This document shows, in pieces, positions 45,975-57,588 of a stretch of 64,000 bases of DNA. Where the stretch lies: positions 3,307,394 through 3,371,393 of the forward strand of contig NW_004450302.1 in the NCBI RefSeq assembly GCF_000321225.1, read 5' to 3'. The stretch's first letter is position 1. The number at the start of each line of letters is the position of its first letter. The notes beneath the pieces were generated by a model that saw only the letters and a list, made by a program, of their open reading frames with translations, did not search any database and was not told the origin of the DNA. The position numbers and the translations under genes were made by a program. Source of the stretch: Odobenus rosmarus divergens (taxonomy: Eukaryota > Chordata > Mammalia > Carnivora > Odobenidae).

Positions 45975-46160
45975 GGGAGACGGGGTGGCTCAGTCAGTGA
46001 GGCACCTGACTCTTGGTTTCAGCTCAGGTCATGATCTCAGGGTTGTGGGATCGAGCCCCACGTCAGGCTCCACACTCGGCGGGGAGTCTGCTTGAGATTC
46101 TCTTCTCCCTCTCCTTCTGCCCCTCTCCCCACCTCTAAAATAAATCTTTTTAAAACAATT
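45975..46160 (+). mobile_element. CAN-SINE, older subtype
   Basis: GGGGAGACGGGGTGGCTCAGTC head, GTTGTGGGATCGAGCCCC B-box region and AAATAAATCTTTTT tail. TAAAATCATATT and TAAGATCATATT flanks. Confidence 0.9.
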
Positions 46161-46968
46161 TAAGATCATATTTATCTTTTCCTGTCACCTCAAATGTCAC
46201 CTCCTCTGAAGAAGGGGACTTGATCCTCTCAGCTGGTGTGAAGGCATTTCCTTCTCAACTAATGACACTCTTTGATAGTGGCACTTAACTCAGACCGGCT
46301 GTCTGTGGACCTATCTTACTCCACTGCACACTCCATGGGGATAAGGTCTGCCACAAGCATTTTTTGTCCCCCACAAGCATTCAGCAGACAGTTGCTCTGC
46401 ATAGCCTTATGGGTGAACAAGCAGGAGGTGGGTGGGGCCTGCCATTTTGCCTTCTCGTTGGCTAACCCAGACCTGTTGAAGTCTCTAAGCAGGACTGGCT
46501 ACATAATGTGGTGGGTACAAAATGAAAATGCGGGGCTCCTTGTTCAAAAACTGCTCAGAATTTCAAGAGGGTGACAACAGAGCATTTAACCAAGTGCAGG
46601 GCCCTTCTAAGTGTGGAGCCATGTGAGACTACACAGATGGCATGCCCATGAAGCTGAGCCTATTTCTAGGATCAAAGGTGCTGGCACCAAATTGTCCCCT
46701 AGAAAGACAAATAATTCTGATTTCACCTTATTAAAAGACTTCCTTTTTATCAGCTTAGGAACCTTGACTGGCTGGGGCTGGTGACTAGGGAGAAAAGGGG
46801 AGAGATGTAGAGGTTCTAGAAAGCCCCATTTCAGCAATTCTTACAGCTTTCATGTAGTCCAGGCTATAATCTATGGCAACCTGATAATGACAATGGAAAA
46901 ATTGGCCTTCAATCAGTCCATTTGGAGGCTTCTAAATGGCATTGGGAAAGGGCTGGCAGAGGGAGGGT

Positions 46969-47069
46969 TAATTTTTTTTAAGTTTTCTCTACACCCAATG
47001 TGGGGCTCAAACTCACAACCCCAAGATCAAGAGTCACATGCTCCACTGACTGAGCCAGCCAGGTGCCCC
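46969..47069 (-). mobile_element. Short CAN-SINE, antisense, with target duplication
   Basis: GGAGGGTTAATTTTTT lies on both sides (46963 and 47071 regions). CTACACCCAATGTGGGGC body and GAGCCAGCCAGGTGCCCC head. Confidence 0.92.
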
Positions 47070-48759
47070 AGGAGGGTTAATTTTTTACTAGTCGCCCTAG
47101 ATGTAATCAGGGCTTCCTTCTTCTGCCATCCAGATGGGCCTTGACTCACTTACTAAGAAGAACTCTACACCAGGAGTCCTTGAAAACCAGGCCTAGGTAG
47201 AGATGAAGGTGTTGTGTATATGTGTGCTTCACAGCTGGACACAAATGGCTTCTCCATTTACTACTCTGGATAATTAAGTGAGGAGTACTATAGGCTTCAA
47301 ATATCCTAGAATCCCCTGACATCCTTGAAGCCAGAAATTCATCCCATTAGGACTTCATAAAGCAAACCTGAATCAATATTGTGAAGTGGGTTCTTGACTT
47401 CAGACCTCACTCTTCTTCCACCCCTGCCCCATACTCCTCCAAAGCTCATTCCTGGGATCTAACTCAGAAAGAGCAAGTGAGGCAAAGTCTTGGATCACAT
47501 TCTTGGAGAGGGTAGAAAATGAACTGGCAAAATGAAATGTTATGCCTGGAGTCTAGCCAGGGTTGATACTGGGCAGATACATGGCAGCCTCAGAGCCCCC
47601 AAAAGGGCCACCTCAGACACCAGGCTCCCAGCAAGGAGGGCAGGGCTTACCATTCATCCAAAGAAATTCTTCAAAAGCTCCTGACGCATTTTTGGTGAAT
47701 TTGGAGCTTTCTTAATGAGGAGTGCTCAGGAGAACTCTCTCTCCCACTTCCCCCTTCCCATTCTCACTCTGGATCAGGCTCACGATCCCGGCATTGAGCA
47801 TGGCAATTTATTCTAATGTACACTTCAGGGGAAGATGCATCATTTCTGCAGGTTGGTGGAAGAAACACCTGCAGGCTGGATACTCTCGCCTCACTTCTTC
47901 ATCAGCAGGATTGATGTGGATGTGGACTGGTAAGGGAGGTAGCAGGAAGGTGTTGGGCACGGAGGTGGCTCAGGTGGGAGGAGGTCTGGTCTGTATGTGG
48001 TAAAGTTATACCTGCCCCAATTCCCTTACTCAGGGCTCAGAATCCTCCATCATGCCTTGCCCTTTCTCTGTCTTTTCTCTTTGGGGTTAAAAACCAACTG
48101 ACACAGACCTGTTGGTAGACTGAGGGCTTTGGATTCCTGGAAACTTTGAGTCCTTCTCTGAAACACTCCTCCCTTCACATTGCTTTCTCTGGGGGGAGTG
48201 TTCTGGATGATGGTGCCATCTGAGGGACCCATAGGAATGCCACTGGTGGGGCAACTGGGGTGTGTCCCGGGGCAGCACCAATACGTCTCAGAAGTCATGG
48301 TCCTACAGCACCGTAAGCTAACTGGGAGGGCACAAAAGACAAGGCTGTTGGCCCAGTGGTGTTAATGGGAGGTAGTTATAAGACCAGGATATCTAGATGA
48401 GGAAATAAAACTTTCAGTTGACTCTACGGACATTGTAGACACTTTAAGAAATGATAAATCATTTCCTGGGAGTAAGAGGTGGAAAGGGGGGAAAATGGCA
48501 GAGATCCAATCTGATTCTGAAAAGAAAAAGAAAAACACATTTTTTTCTTATATTTTCCTTTAAAATGTCCTCTAGAATATTCAAGTCAATTAACTCTTGT
48601 CACCGTCCTGTCTAGTAGGTCAGGAGGCACCCAAGTGATCCACATCCACAGTCACCAGAAACTCATTTTACCTACGTACCATTCATCTTCCTGCATCCTT
48701 ACGGCCCCAGACACTTGATATGGACCATTCAAGAGCAGCCAAGATGGCTGGTCAGAGAC

Positions 48760-48930
48760 AAGAAGTGGTAGTGGTTAAGTGCACAAGCGTAGGAGCTCTG
48801 AGTGTCCTTGTGCAAGTTACTTAACCTCTCTGGCCCTTGGCTTTCTCCTTTGAAAAAAGAGAATTACAATGGCACTTACCACACAGAGTTGCTTTGAGGA
48901 TTGAGAGGATGTATGCAAAGCTTTTAGTAC
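48760..48930 (+). repeat. MIR-type remnant
   Basis: CTTGTGCAAGTTACTTAACC, TCTCTGGCC and a TTTGAGGATTGAGAGGATG end. Confidence 0.7.
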
Positions 48931-49254
48931 ACCAAAAGCAAGTGTGTCTTGCTTCAGTCCCAGCTGGGTTCATCACCATCAACACAGTATCATCATCATC
49001 CTCAGGCTCGTGATCATCATCACCACTGCAGTTACCATGTACTCACTAGGGTGCCAGGCACCCCACTTTAGCAAGCTTTTAATCATCTTAAAATCTACAG
49101 AAAGGGCTATTTATCCCTTAAAACTCAACTGTTGACAGATCTGAAACCCGAGGCTCATTGACTGACCCACTGTGAAAGTGGATCCAGAGGAAGGATGATG
49201 AGATTGTAGTGATTTAAGTAGAAACATGGAGGAATTTGTCAGGGCTCCCTTCCT

Positions 49255-49450
49255 CACATGGGGCAAGATGGAAGAAACATTGTGCTATTTGTCCAGAAGC
49301 CATGTGGTTTTATGTGAGGTTGGGCGAGTCATTTGCTGTCCCCAAACCTTAATTATCTTCATCTGCAAATTGAGGATAAATAATGATGTCTTCTTGCCAA
49401 ACTCACAGCATTGACCTGAGGATTACATGAGACATGGCACCTCTACTTGA
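49255..49450 (+). repeat. MIR-type remnant
   Basis: ATCTTCATCTGCAAATTGAG and a CCTGAGGATTACATGAGA tail; diverged. Confidence 0.6.
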
Positions 49451-49546
49451 TGTGTGGAAGGTATTACACCAACCAGGAGAGCCCCTGATCCATAATTTGG
49501 ACCTCTGCTCTACTCTTTCCTTTTTTCATTCAACCATTATTTATTT

Positions 49547-49735
49547 TTTTTTAAAGATTTTATTTACTTATTTGAGAGAGAATGAGAGATAGAGAGCACG
49601 AGAGGGAAGAGGGTCAGAGGGAGAGGCAGACCCCCCGCCGAGCAGGGAGCCCGATGCGGGACTCGATCCCGGGACTCCAGGATCCTGACCCGAGCCGAAG
49701 GCAGTCGCTTAACCAACTGAGCCACCCAGGCGCCC
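49547..49735 (-). mobile_element. CAN-SINE, antisense, with target duplication
   Basis: TCAACCATTATTTATT flanks both ends. The body is full length. Confidence 0.94.
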
Positions 49736-49770
49736 TCAACCATTATTTATTATGCAGAAGCCCTATTCTT

Positions 49771-50341
49771 TTTTTTTTTTTGCCTTTTTTTAATGTTTTT
49801 TAAAATAATTTTTATTGTTATGTTAATCACCATACATTACATCATTAGTTTTGGATGTAGTGTTCCATGATTCATTGTTTGTGCATAACACCCAGTGCTC
49901 CACGCAGAATGTGCCCTCTTTAATACCCATCACCAGGCTAACCCATCCCCCCCACCCCCCTCCCCTCTAGAACCCTCTGTTTTTCAGAGTCCATCGTCTC
50001 TAATGGTTCGTCTCCCCCTCCGACTTACTCCCCTTCATTCTTCCCCTCCTGCTATCTTCTTTTTTTTTTCTTAACATATATTGCATTATTTGTTTCAGAG
50101 GTACAGATCTGTGTTTCATCAGTCTTGTACAATTCACAGTGCTCACCATAGCACATACCCTCCCCAATGTCTATCACCCAGCCACCCAATCCCACCCACC
50201 CACCACTCCAGCAACCCTCAGTTTGTTTCCTGAGATTAAGAATTCCTCATATAAGTGAGGTCATATGATACATGTTTTTCTCTGATTGACTTATTTCACT
50301 CAGCATAACACCCTCCAGTTCCATCCACATCGTTGCAAATA
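49771..50341 (-). mobile_element. 5'-truncated LINE-1 (3' UTR only), antisense
   Basis: Poly(T) at the left, then the 3' end of a carnivore-type L1 read in reverse. The target duplication CAGAAGCCCTATTCTT occurs at 49755-49770 and 50342-50357. No reverse transcriptase sequence is kept. Confidence 0.9.
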
Positions 50342-50659
50342 CAGAAGCCCTATTCTTAAGCCACATCATCCTCCATTTGTAAATCAATGCATTGATTGCG
50401 GGGCAATGCCCTGTATATAACTAGATTTTATGAGTTTGCCTTGTATGTGTCAGTCCTTTGCAGACTGATTAATTGGGGATTTTTAGAAGCCATCACTTGA
50501 CATAAGAGCAAAGAGCCAGCTCTGAGATCTGGGGAACCCCACACAGCATGCTAAGAGGCCCTGCCTGGTCTTGACTACCTCTGCTACCTGCAGAGCTATT
50601 TACTATGCCCTTAGCTCAAACTGAAGACTACTAAAAATGCCATTGGAAAGAAGGATAGT

Positions 50660-50830
50660 ATGGTTTGGGAATCAGAACCATCTGACTCAAATCCTCGCTC
50701 TGCCACTTAAAAGCTATGAGACCTCCCAAAGGTTAGGCCTTCTGCTTTTTGAGCCTCAATTTTTTTTTCTTTTCTAAAGGGCACAATTGTGATTGGAATG
50801 AAATTAGATAAAAAAAAATATATGTAGAAG
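50660..50830 (+). repeat. MIR-type remnant
   Basis: CTCGCTCTGCCACTTAAAAG, GAGCCTCAATTTTTTTTTC and a following degraded tail. Confidence 0.6.
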
Positions 50831-51151
50831 TGTTCTGGCATCTCTATGGTAGGCTACCAAAAAAGGGATAACTATTACCATCATTAATATTCATTAAAAA
50901 GTCAGTGTCTTCAGCCACTGTCCACTATAATAGTAAAAGTCTGTAACAGAAGACTCCGTATGACAAACTGTGCTTAGAAATTAGAGCCAGGGAAACAAGT
51001 CTCTCCTAAAGAACTAGCTACCTATTTATCTTTACTTTTGAACTTATTTTCACTCACTGAGGAGAAAATACCAAAAACTTTTCTGCCAACAACATCCCAG
51101 AGCTTCTCAGGGAGTCTGAACCCAAGCTGGACTTTGCTAAAGAATGACACA

Positions 51152-51275
51152 AAGATGATGTAATGAGCACTGGGTGTTAACATGCACCAGAGGAGTAACT
51201 GAACTCTACATCTGAAACTAATAATACGCTATATGTTAACTAATTTAATTTAAATAAATTAAAAAGAAAAAAAAT
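51152..51275 (+). mobile_element. Short L1 3'-end fragment, sense
   Basis: Sequence of the carnivore L1 3' terminus (TAATGAGCACTGGGTGTTA, then CTGAAACTAATAATACGC) ending A-rich. AAAGAATGACACAAAG before and AAAAAATGACACGAAG after form its target duplication. Confidence 0.82.
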
Positions 51276-51392
51276 GACACGAAGAGGGGCGCCTGACGTC
51301 AGAGATTCAACTAAGCAAAAAGCTCTCCCTGTTTCTAGCTCACTATAACCCAAACCTGATGATGAGTTACCAGGCACATAAGTACCAGTATG

Positions 51393-51492
51393 GGGACGCC
51401 TGGGTGGCACAGTCGGTTAAGACTCCGACTCTTGGTTTCAATTCTCTCTCTTTCTCACTAAAATAAATAAATAAATCTTTAAAAAACTTTTT
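51393..51492 (+). mobile_element. Internally deleted CAN-SINE
   Basis: The head runs to CGACTCTTGGTTTCA, then jumps directly to ATTCTCTCTCTTTCTC and the AAATAAATAAAT tail, so the whole middle is missing. AGTACCAGTAT and AGTACTGG flank it. Confidence 0.85.
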
Positions 51493-52090
51493 TTTTAATT
51501 TTAGTACTGGAAAATTACAAACCAAATATAGCAGGGGTGGGTTCGAGCTCCATAAGGGTCGGGGAGTTTTGTTCCAATAACAGGCCCATTGGTCAGGCTT
51601 GCCTGTCACAGGTTCCCCTGCCCAGGCCTAGGTCTAGATGTAGGACAGTCCTCACTACCACAGCTGAGATACTTATTCAAGAGACAGATTCCCAGGGTTT
51701 CATCCCAAGCCTCTTGTGTCAGAAGTTTCAGGGGTGTGACCCAGAAAACTGTAGGCTTAACAAGGGGCCCCTCCCCATGATTCATATTGTCAGGGAAGTT
51801 TGGGAAACACTAGGCCTAGTTTTTCTCTGAGGGTGGTGAGAAGGGCATCAGAATCATGGAGAAGACCTTCTCAAATGCGGATTCCTGGGCCCCCCCAGGA
51901 CCTACTGAATCAGAATTTCTGGAAGCAGGCCCTGGGATATGCATTTTTATAAGCACCCAAAGTGATGTCTATGGGCTGATGTTTACTCGTCCACCCTCCT
52001 GCAGCGTGAGCTACTGGTCACGAGGGGGCTGGGTCAAACTGGTGGTCGCTTTAGTGGCAGGAGTGAGGGAGATTAGAATGCGTAGCCTTG

Positions 52091-52278
52091 GGGTGCCTGG
52101 GTGGCTCAGGCGGTTGGGCGTCTGCCTTCGGCTCAGGACGTGATCTCAGGGTCCTGGGATCGAGCCCTGCGGTGGGCTTCCCGCTCAGCGGGAAGTCTGC
52201 TTCTCCCTCTCCCATTCCCTCTGCCCTTCCTCCTGCTCATGCGTGCTCTCTCTCAAACAAATAAATAAAATCTTTTTT
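52091..52278 (+). mobile_element. CAN-SINE
   Basis: GGGGTGCCTGGGTGGCTCAGG head to AAATAAATAAAATCTTTTTT. AATGCGTAGCCTT and AATGCATAGTCTT are a diverged target duplication. Confidence 0.92.
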
Positions 52279-52775
52279 AAAAAATGCATAGTCTTCTTCT
52301 CTAGGCAGCCAAGCAACACGAGTCCCTCTACCCCACATGGCACTACGCTGTAGAGCTCTTCTAAGTCGGTACCCCCCACCCTCCTGCAGTAGCCCTGTGT
52401 TCTGACAGAGGGCTCCTCGTTCTCTCCTCTGTCTGTGCACGCGGTGGCATCAAAGCTTCTCCAAGGTCTTTGTTTTCAGATCTTCTCAGTCCCTAGTGTC
52501 CTGTTGGTTCTGTCCCTTCAGTGCCTGTCATGACAGGGACAGCTTTGGGGACAAGCGACCTGGGCCGAGGCCAGGCTGGCACAGAACAAAACATGTGGAA
52601 ATCAACCTCACAGCTGATGAGGCTCTACTTCTGGGACCTGCGTTAATGACTCTCAACTGTAGCCATCCGTGGAAGACAAGCAAAGTACCCCCAAAGCAGT
52701 GGGGACACGGTGGTCATAGCAGAATCACACATTGCAAGGAGGGGGGTGTGTGTGTCACATTTTGACTGAGGTCAG

Positions 52776-52982
52776 TCTTTTTTTTTTTTTTTTAAGATTT
52801 TATTTATTTATTTGACAGAGAGAGACACAGCGAGAGAGGGAACACAAGCAGGGGGAGTGGGAGAGGGAGAAGCAGGCTTCCCGCTGAGCAGGGAGCCCGA
52901 TGTGGGGCTCGATCCCAGGACCCCAGGATCATGACCTGAGCCGAAGGCAGACGCTTAATGACTGAGCTACCCAGGCGCCCCT
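52776..52982 (-). mobile_element. CAN-SINE, antisense, with perfect target duplication
   Basis: TGACTGAGGTCAGTCTT flanks both ends. Full-length young copy. Confidence 0.95.
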
Positions 52983-53139
52983 GACTGAGGTCAGTCTTAA
53001 TTGTTCACTTAGCTGTATGTCTTTTATCAATCCAGCCATCCACCTACCGCCCCGACTTTCCAGAAATACATACACGCGGTGCCAGCCGGTGAAAAAGCAT
53101 ATGGGTGGACCTACCTAGTCCCTCTCATATCCTTTTGGG

Positions 53140-53541
53140 CCAGAGATCAGGCTGCGGCTGTACGCTTCCTGACTCGGGTCTCTCGCGGCGCCACTGTGGC
53201 TCCTGCCGGGCCTCGGATCCAGTCGGGCCGGGGTGGCAACCACCAGCAAATCACTGGGAGACACGTCGCGGCTGGGAGGACCGTGCAGGAGCAGGACGGA
53301 AGACAGACGCAGCTGCCTCTTCTCGCTGGAGCTTCGGCTGCTGCAGTAGCACTCCCAGGGCAGGCAGTGGGTTTCTGGAAAGGCGAAATCATTGGCATCA
53401 TCCCTTTGTGCTGCGGGGCGAGGCGCCCATTGCCGGCGGAGGCCACCTCCCACCGGGGTCCGCTGCCTTTGGGCCAGCTCACATTCCTGAACCAGAACCC
53501 GCCTTTGGTCCTCTCCTGCAAGTAGCTTCTCTTCCCTGTTT
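53140..53541 (-). other. GC-rich sequence at TTLL6 3' end, possible 3' UTR
   Basis: CpG-containing block. Overlapping frames of 130-187 codons lie on both strands, which argues for composition rather than coding. If the terminal exon is right, this is its 3' untranslated part; no AATAAA is seen immediately downstream. Confidence 0.35.
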
Positions 53542-53588
53542 TCATACTTCTTGCCCCTCCACTGAACGCTCAGCTGAATGCGCCTCAC
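53542..53588 (-). CDS. Possible TTLL6 terminal exon
   Basis: If the GTGAGT donor at 53852 is used, an AG before 53588 (GTCGTTCAG) lets the phase-1 frame continue for REAHSAERSVEGQEV and stop at TGA 53542-53544. The intron would be 264 bp. The pyrimidine tract is weak, and other frames here are also open, so this is an inference from phase only. Confidence 0.3.
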
Positions 53589-53852
53589 CTGAACGACAAC
53601 CAGGAATCGTCGAACAGGGTGCTTGTCAAAAGCGTTCTGTTTTTACCTTTTTTTTGTATTTTCAATAAGACCAGAGACTCCCTAAGGATGTGGACTATGT
53701 CTCCACCACCAGGCCGGGGGGTCTCCCTGAGGGCGGGGGCTGCATCCCCCACCGCCACCCCAGACTGGGCCCTCCTCCAAGACGAGGACTGCTTCTGTTA
53801 GCGACCCCATCCCCTAAGCTCTTGGCACACGCCTGGACCCACTGGCACTCAC

Positions 53853-54219
53853 GTGACTTGTGATTTGGCCCCAGCTTTGGGTTGCAGTAAGCTGGGAACA
53901 GGGCGAGCTTCTCCCTCAGTGGAACCTTGGTGAACAGCTCTGGCATCAGAGGCTGCTTCGTCGTCTCATTCTGTGGCACAGTCCAGCTTGGCTTCGGACT
54001 TCCTAAGAAGCTCTGGGATTTTGTTGGAAGAGAAATTTTTGATACTTTCCCCTGGATGAGGTCCTGGGGGAGGGGGTGCTGCTTGTATTTAAAGACCACC
54101 GTATCCACCTTGGGGCTACTGCTTCCAGAGCTGGTTGTCCCGGTCCTGCTTGGCAGAGACTCTGGGGAGTCTGAGACCTGAGTGGCAGGATCTGGGCAGG
54201 TTTCTATTGAGGTTAAGGG
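53853..54219 (-). CDS. TTLL6: TTLL6 C-terminal coding exon (penultimate or last)
   Basis: The acceptor is TTTTCTCCTCCAG before 54219. The frame begins PLTSIETCPDPATQ at phase 0, as required by the preceding exon. It encodes a Ser/Thr/Pro-rich low-complexity tail including a SGSSSPKVDTVVFKYKQ stretch and VPLREKLALFPAYCNPKLGP. A strong GTGAGT donor follows 53853. If that donor is not used, the frame reads through to a stop at 53695-53697. No enzymatic domain lies here; the TTL catalytic region would be upstream, beyond the window. The identification rests on synteny with HOXB13, strand and phase agreement across three exons. Confidence 0.6.
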
Positions 54220-54479
54220 CTGGAGGAGAAAACAGTCCATAATGAGATTGTGGAAGCCTAGGGCTCCTTCCCATGCCTTCTTGATTTAAACAAACAGACT
54301 AAGTAAGCCAAGCTCATCAGCAGCAAGAAAGATTAGGTTAGAATAGTTTCCTAACCAGGAATTGGCTAAATACTAGGGCAGAGGATGGTGGGTATGTCCA
54401 CAGAGATTCCTCTGGGTTTTTGTTTTTGTTTTATTATTATTTTTTTAACAAAAGAGAGATTTTAAACACTAGAAATTGG

Positions 54480-55600
54480 CCATCAGAAAAATAGGTATTA
54501 TTTCCAAGCTATTAGACTGGCAAAAATTAGAGAGCTGTTGGTGGGATGGGGCACTGTAGGGACCCTCATGCACTGCAGATGAGAATGTAGACTGGTACAG
54601 CCATTCCGGTGAACCATCTGGAAACACTCAGTTAAATAATATTACAAATACTCTGTGACCCAGCATTTCTGCTTCTAGGTATACATACTAAATGAGTTAT
54701 TAGATAACTCCTTTTTAAAAAGTATGTACACCAATGTTCCCAGCAACATTATTCACAATAGCCAAAAGGTGGATATAACCCACATATCCACCAACAGATG
54801 AATGGATGGAATACTAGTCAGCCTTAAAAAGGAAGGACATTCTGATATATACTACAACATGAGTGAACTTTGAAACATTATGCTAAGTGAAATAAGCCAG
54901 ACACAACAGTATAAATATTGTATGATTCTACTTATCTGAGGTACCTAGAGTAGTCATAGAGACAGTAAAACAGAGAAGAATGAATAAGGCAGAAAAAATA
55001 TTTGAAGAAATATTTAAGAAATAATAGCCATAAACTTCTCAAATTTGGTGAAAGACATCAATTTATAAAACCAACAAGCTCAAGAATCCTAAATAGCATA
55101 AGTACAAATAAAATCACACCCAGATGGGGTACCTGGCTGGCTCAGTGGAAGAGCGTGCAACTCTTGATCTCTGGGTTGTGAGTTCGAGCCCCACATTGGG
55201 TGTGGAGATTACTTTAAAAATAATAAAATCTTAAAAAAGAAATGACACCCAGGCACATCATAGTCAAATTGCTGAAATCCAGAGGTAAAGAGAAGAGCTA
55301 GAGAAAAATAACACATTACATATAGGGGACAATGTTATGAATACAGCTGACGTCTCACTAAAAAAGAAAAAGAACACTGGAAGATAATGGAACAACATTT
55401 TTTAAGTGCCACAAGAAAAAAAAATGTCAACCCAGAATTCTAGGTCCAACAAAAATAGCCTTCAAAATGAAAGCTAAATAAAGACATTTTCAGATAAACA
55501 AAAACAGAAAATTCATCACCAGCAGAGAGGTGTGCACTACAGTAAATGCTAAAGAGAGTTTTTCAGGCTAAAGAGAAATGACATCAGATGATATATATAC
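54480..55600 (+). mobile_element. Ancient L1M remnant interrupted by a SINE
   Basis: AATGTTCCCAGCAACATTAT, TCACAATAGCCAAAAGGTGG, AAGTGAAATAAGCCAGACAC and later GAATTCTAGGTCCAAC. It is split by the short SINE at 55127-55240. Confidence 0.75.
55127..55240 (+). mobile_element. Short old CAN-SINE
   Basis: GGGGTACCTGGCTGGCTCAG head, GAGTTCGAGCCCC B box and TTGGGTGTGGAGATTACTT tail. AATCACACCCAG and AATGACACCCAG flanks. Confidence 0.88.
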
Positions 55601-55655
55601 ATACAAATACATATGTTACATACATACATATTTTTTTTTAAATATCTTTTCTCTT

Positions 55656-55895
55656 GGGGCGCCTGGGTGGCACAGTCAGTTAAGCATCCGACTCTTGGTT
55701 TCGGCTCAGGTCATGATCTAGTTGTTGTGGGATTGAGTCCTGCATCGGGCTCTGTGCTCAGGGGGTGTTTGCTGGAGATTCTCTCTCCCTCTCTCTCTGT
55801 CCCTCCCCCTCCCCTCACTCACGCCTCTCTCTCTTTCTCTATTTTTCTCTCTCTCAAATAAACCTTTAAAAAAAGATTAAAAAAAAGAAAAAGAA
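55656..55895 (+). mobile_element. CAN-SINE, longer subtype
   Basis: GGGGCGCCTGGGTGGCACAG head, extended C/T region (about 55780-55850) and AAATAAACCTTT tail. Confidence 0.92.
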
Positions 55896-56010
55896 TAGGC
55901 AAGTTTTCAGAATGTATGAGGAATTCCTCCAACGCAATAATAAAAAATAAATTTTTAAAAGAGGGAAGCAAAAACTTGACATACTCTTCACAAAGAAAGA
56001 CATATGAATG

Positions 56011-56220
56011 GGGGAGCCTGGGTGGCACAGTTGGTTATGTGTCTGACTCTTGGTTTCAGCTCAGGTCATGATCTCAGGGACGTGAGATTGAGCCCTGTGT
56101 CCAATTTTGCTCTCAGCTAGGAGTCTGCTTGAGATTCTCTCTTCCTCTCCCTCTGCCCCTCCTTCTCATGCTCTCTCTCTCTCAAATAAAAAAAAAAAAT
56201 CTAAAAAAAAAAAAAAAAAG
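56011..56220 (+). mobile_element. CAN-SINE
   Basis: GGGGGAGCCTGGGTGGCACAG head and CTCTCAAATAAAAAA tail ending in an A-run. The next SINE starts directly behind its tail. Confidence 0.92.
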
Positions 56221-56223
56221 GGG

Positions 56224-56427
56224 GTGGCGCCTGGGTGGCTCAGTCAAGCATCTGCCTTCCGCTTGGGTCATAATCCTAGGGTCCTGGGATCGAGCCCCAC
56301 ATCAGGCTCCCTGCTCCTCAGGAAGCCTGCTTCTCCCTCTCCTACTCCCCCGGCTTGTGTTCCCTCTCTTGCTGTGTCTCTCTCTGTCAAATAAATAAAT
56401 AAAATCTTTAAAAAAAAAAAAAAAAAG
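56224..56427 (+). mobile_element. CAN-SINE inserted at the A-tail of the previous SINE
   Basis: GGCGCCTGGGTGGCTCAG head, body and AAATAAATAAATAAAATCTTT tail. Head-to-tail with its neighbour, which shows use of the A-rich tail as target. Confidence 0.92.
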
Positions 56428-56469
56428 AATGTCAACATTTCTGTTAAAAAAAAAAAATAAAGATATATG

Positions 56470-57080
56470 AATGACCAACAAGCACCTGGCAAAGTGCTCA
56501 ACACACTTAATCATCAGGGAAATGCAAATTAAAACCACAATGTGAAATCACAAATAGCTATTAGGGTGCCTAAATCTAAAAGATAACACCAAATGTTGAC
56601 AAAGATGGAGCAACTGGAACTCTCATTCATTGTTGGCTGAAATGTACAATGATATAATCACTTTAAAAAAAGATTCTGGAGTTTCTTACAAGTTATGCAT
56701 AGATCTACCCTTTGACCTAGCAACCGTCTCTTAGGTAGTTATTCAAGGGAAATGAAAACATATATCCACAAATACAGGAAAGTTCACAGGAGCTTTAATC
56801 ACACTAGCAATAAAAAATAACAACTGGGAATAACCCAAATGTCCATCAACAGGAGAATGATAAACAAACTACAATATATTTGTACAACAGAATATAATTC
56901 AGCAATAAAGAACAAACTATTGATAAACCCAACAACGTGAATGGATCTCACAGATATAATATTGAGGTAAAGAAACCAAACGCAAAAGAATATGTACTAT
57001 ATCATTCTATTTATAGAAAATTCTAGAATAGGCAAAATAGTCCAAGGTCAAAAAAGTCAGAGTCAGGACAGTGGATTCCT
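56470..57080 (+). mobile_element. Ancient L1M remnant
   Basis: ATCATCAGGGAAATGCAAAT, AAATGTCCATCAACAGGAG and related phrases, diverged. It is a second old L1 piece in the TTLL6 intron. Confidence 0.75.
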
Positions 57081-57235
57081 CGAAGAGGGACGCACAGGAT
57101 GGGGGGGTAATTGCCTGGGAAAGGACAGGAGGGAACTTTCCAGAGAGGTTAGAAATTTCTATACTTCAATAGGGATATAGGATACATGGGTGTATTTCTT
57201 TTGTCAGAATTGTTCAGTTAAGATCCAAGCATTAT

Positions 57236-57343
57236 GGGGCACCTGGCTGGCTCAGTCAGAAGAGCATGTGACTCTGGATCTTGTGTTTGTGAGTTCGAGC
57301 CCCATGTTGGGTGTAGAGATTTACTTAAATAAACTTTTGAAAA
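57236..57343 (+). mobile_element. Short old CAN-SINE
   Basis: GGGGCACCTGGCTGGCTCAG head, GAGTTCGAGCCCCATGTTGG and an A-rich end. Confidence 0.87.
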
Positions 57344-57347
57344 GAGG

Positions 57348-57568
57348 GGGGCACCTGGGTGGCTCAGTCGGTTAAGCATCCAGCTCTTGATTTCGGCTCG
57401 TGATCTCAGGGTTTTGAGATCCAGCCCCCATTCAGGCTCCTCACTCAGCAGGGAGTCTGCCTGAGATTCTCTCTTTTCTCTCTCTCTCTCTCTCTGTCCT
57501 TCAGCCCCACCCCCAATGTGCGTGTGCACATGCTCTCTCTTTCTAAAATAAATAATTTTTTTTTTTTG
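57348..57568 (+). mobile_element. CAN-SINE
   Basis: GGGGGGCACCTGGGTGGCTCAG head to AAAATAAATAATTTTTT; an antisense SINE starts at once to its right and runs into the gap. Confidence 0.9.
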
Positions 57569-57588
57569 GTAAAGATTTTATTTATTTA

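Larger units (their letters stand above)
43170..49530. other. Intergenic between SINEs, no gene seen
   Basis: Unique sequence apart from listed SINEs and MIR pieces (also about 43360-43450). The block 44375-44600 is AT-balanced with TAATTAAGC, TGCAAAATAATTG and GCATTTCAATTC words and may be a conserved element. All frames are short. Confidence 0.55.
50358..53090. other. Intergenic downstream of TTLL6
   Basis: Besides listed elements, 50358-51150, 51493-52090 and 52286-52770 are unique sequence with no recognisable gene. The 3' UTR of TTLL6 may extend into the right part. Confidence 0.5.

Noticed and set aside
51287..51300. GGGGCGCCTGACGTCAG as a SINE head
   Set aside because: Only about 12 bases match, followed by no SINE body; too short to call.
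53105..53668. 187-codon plus-strand frame and a 157-codon minus-strand frame at the TTLL6 3' end
   Set aside because: Both strands are open over the same GC-rich bases and neither shows a domain; only the short phase-1 continuation was kept as a candidate exon.
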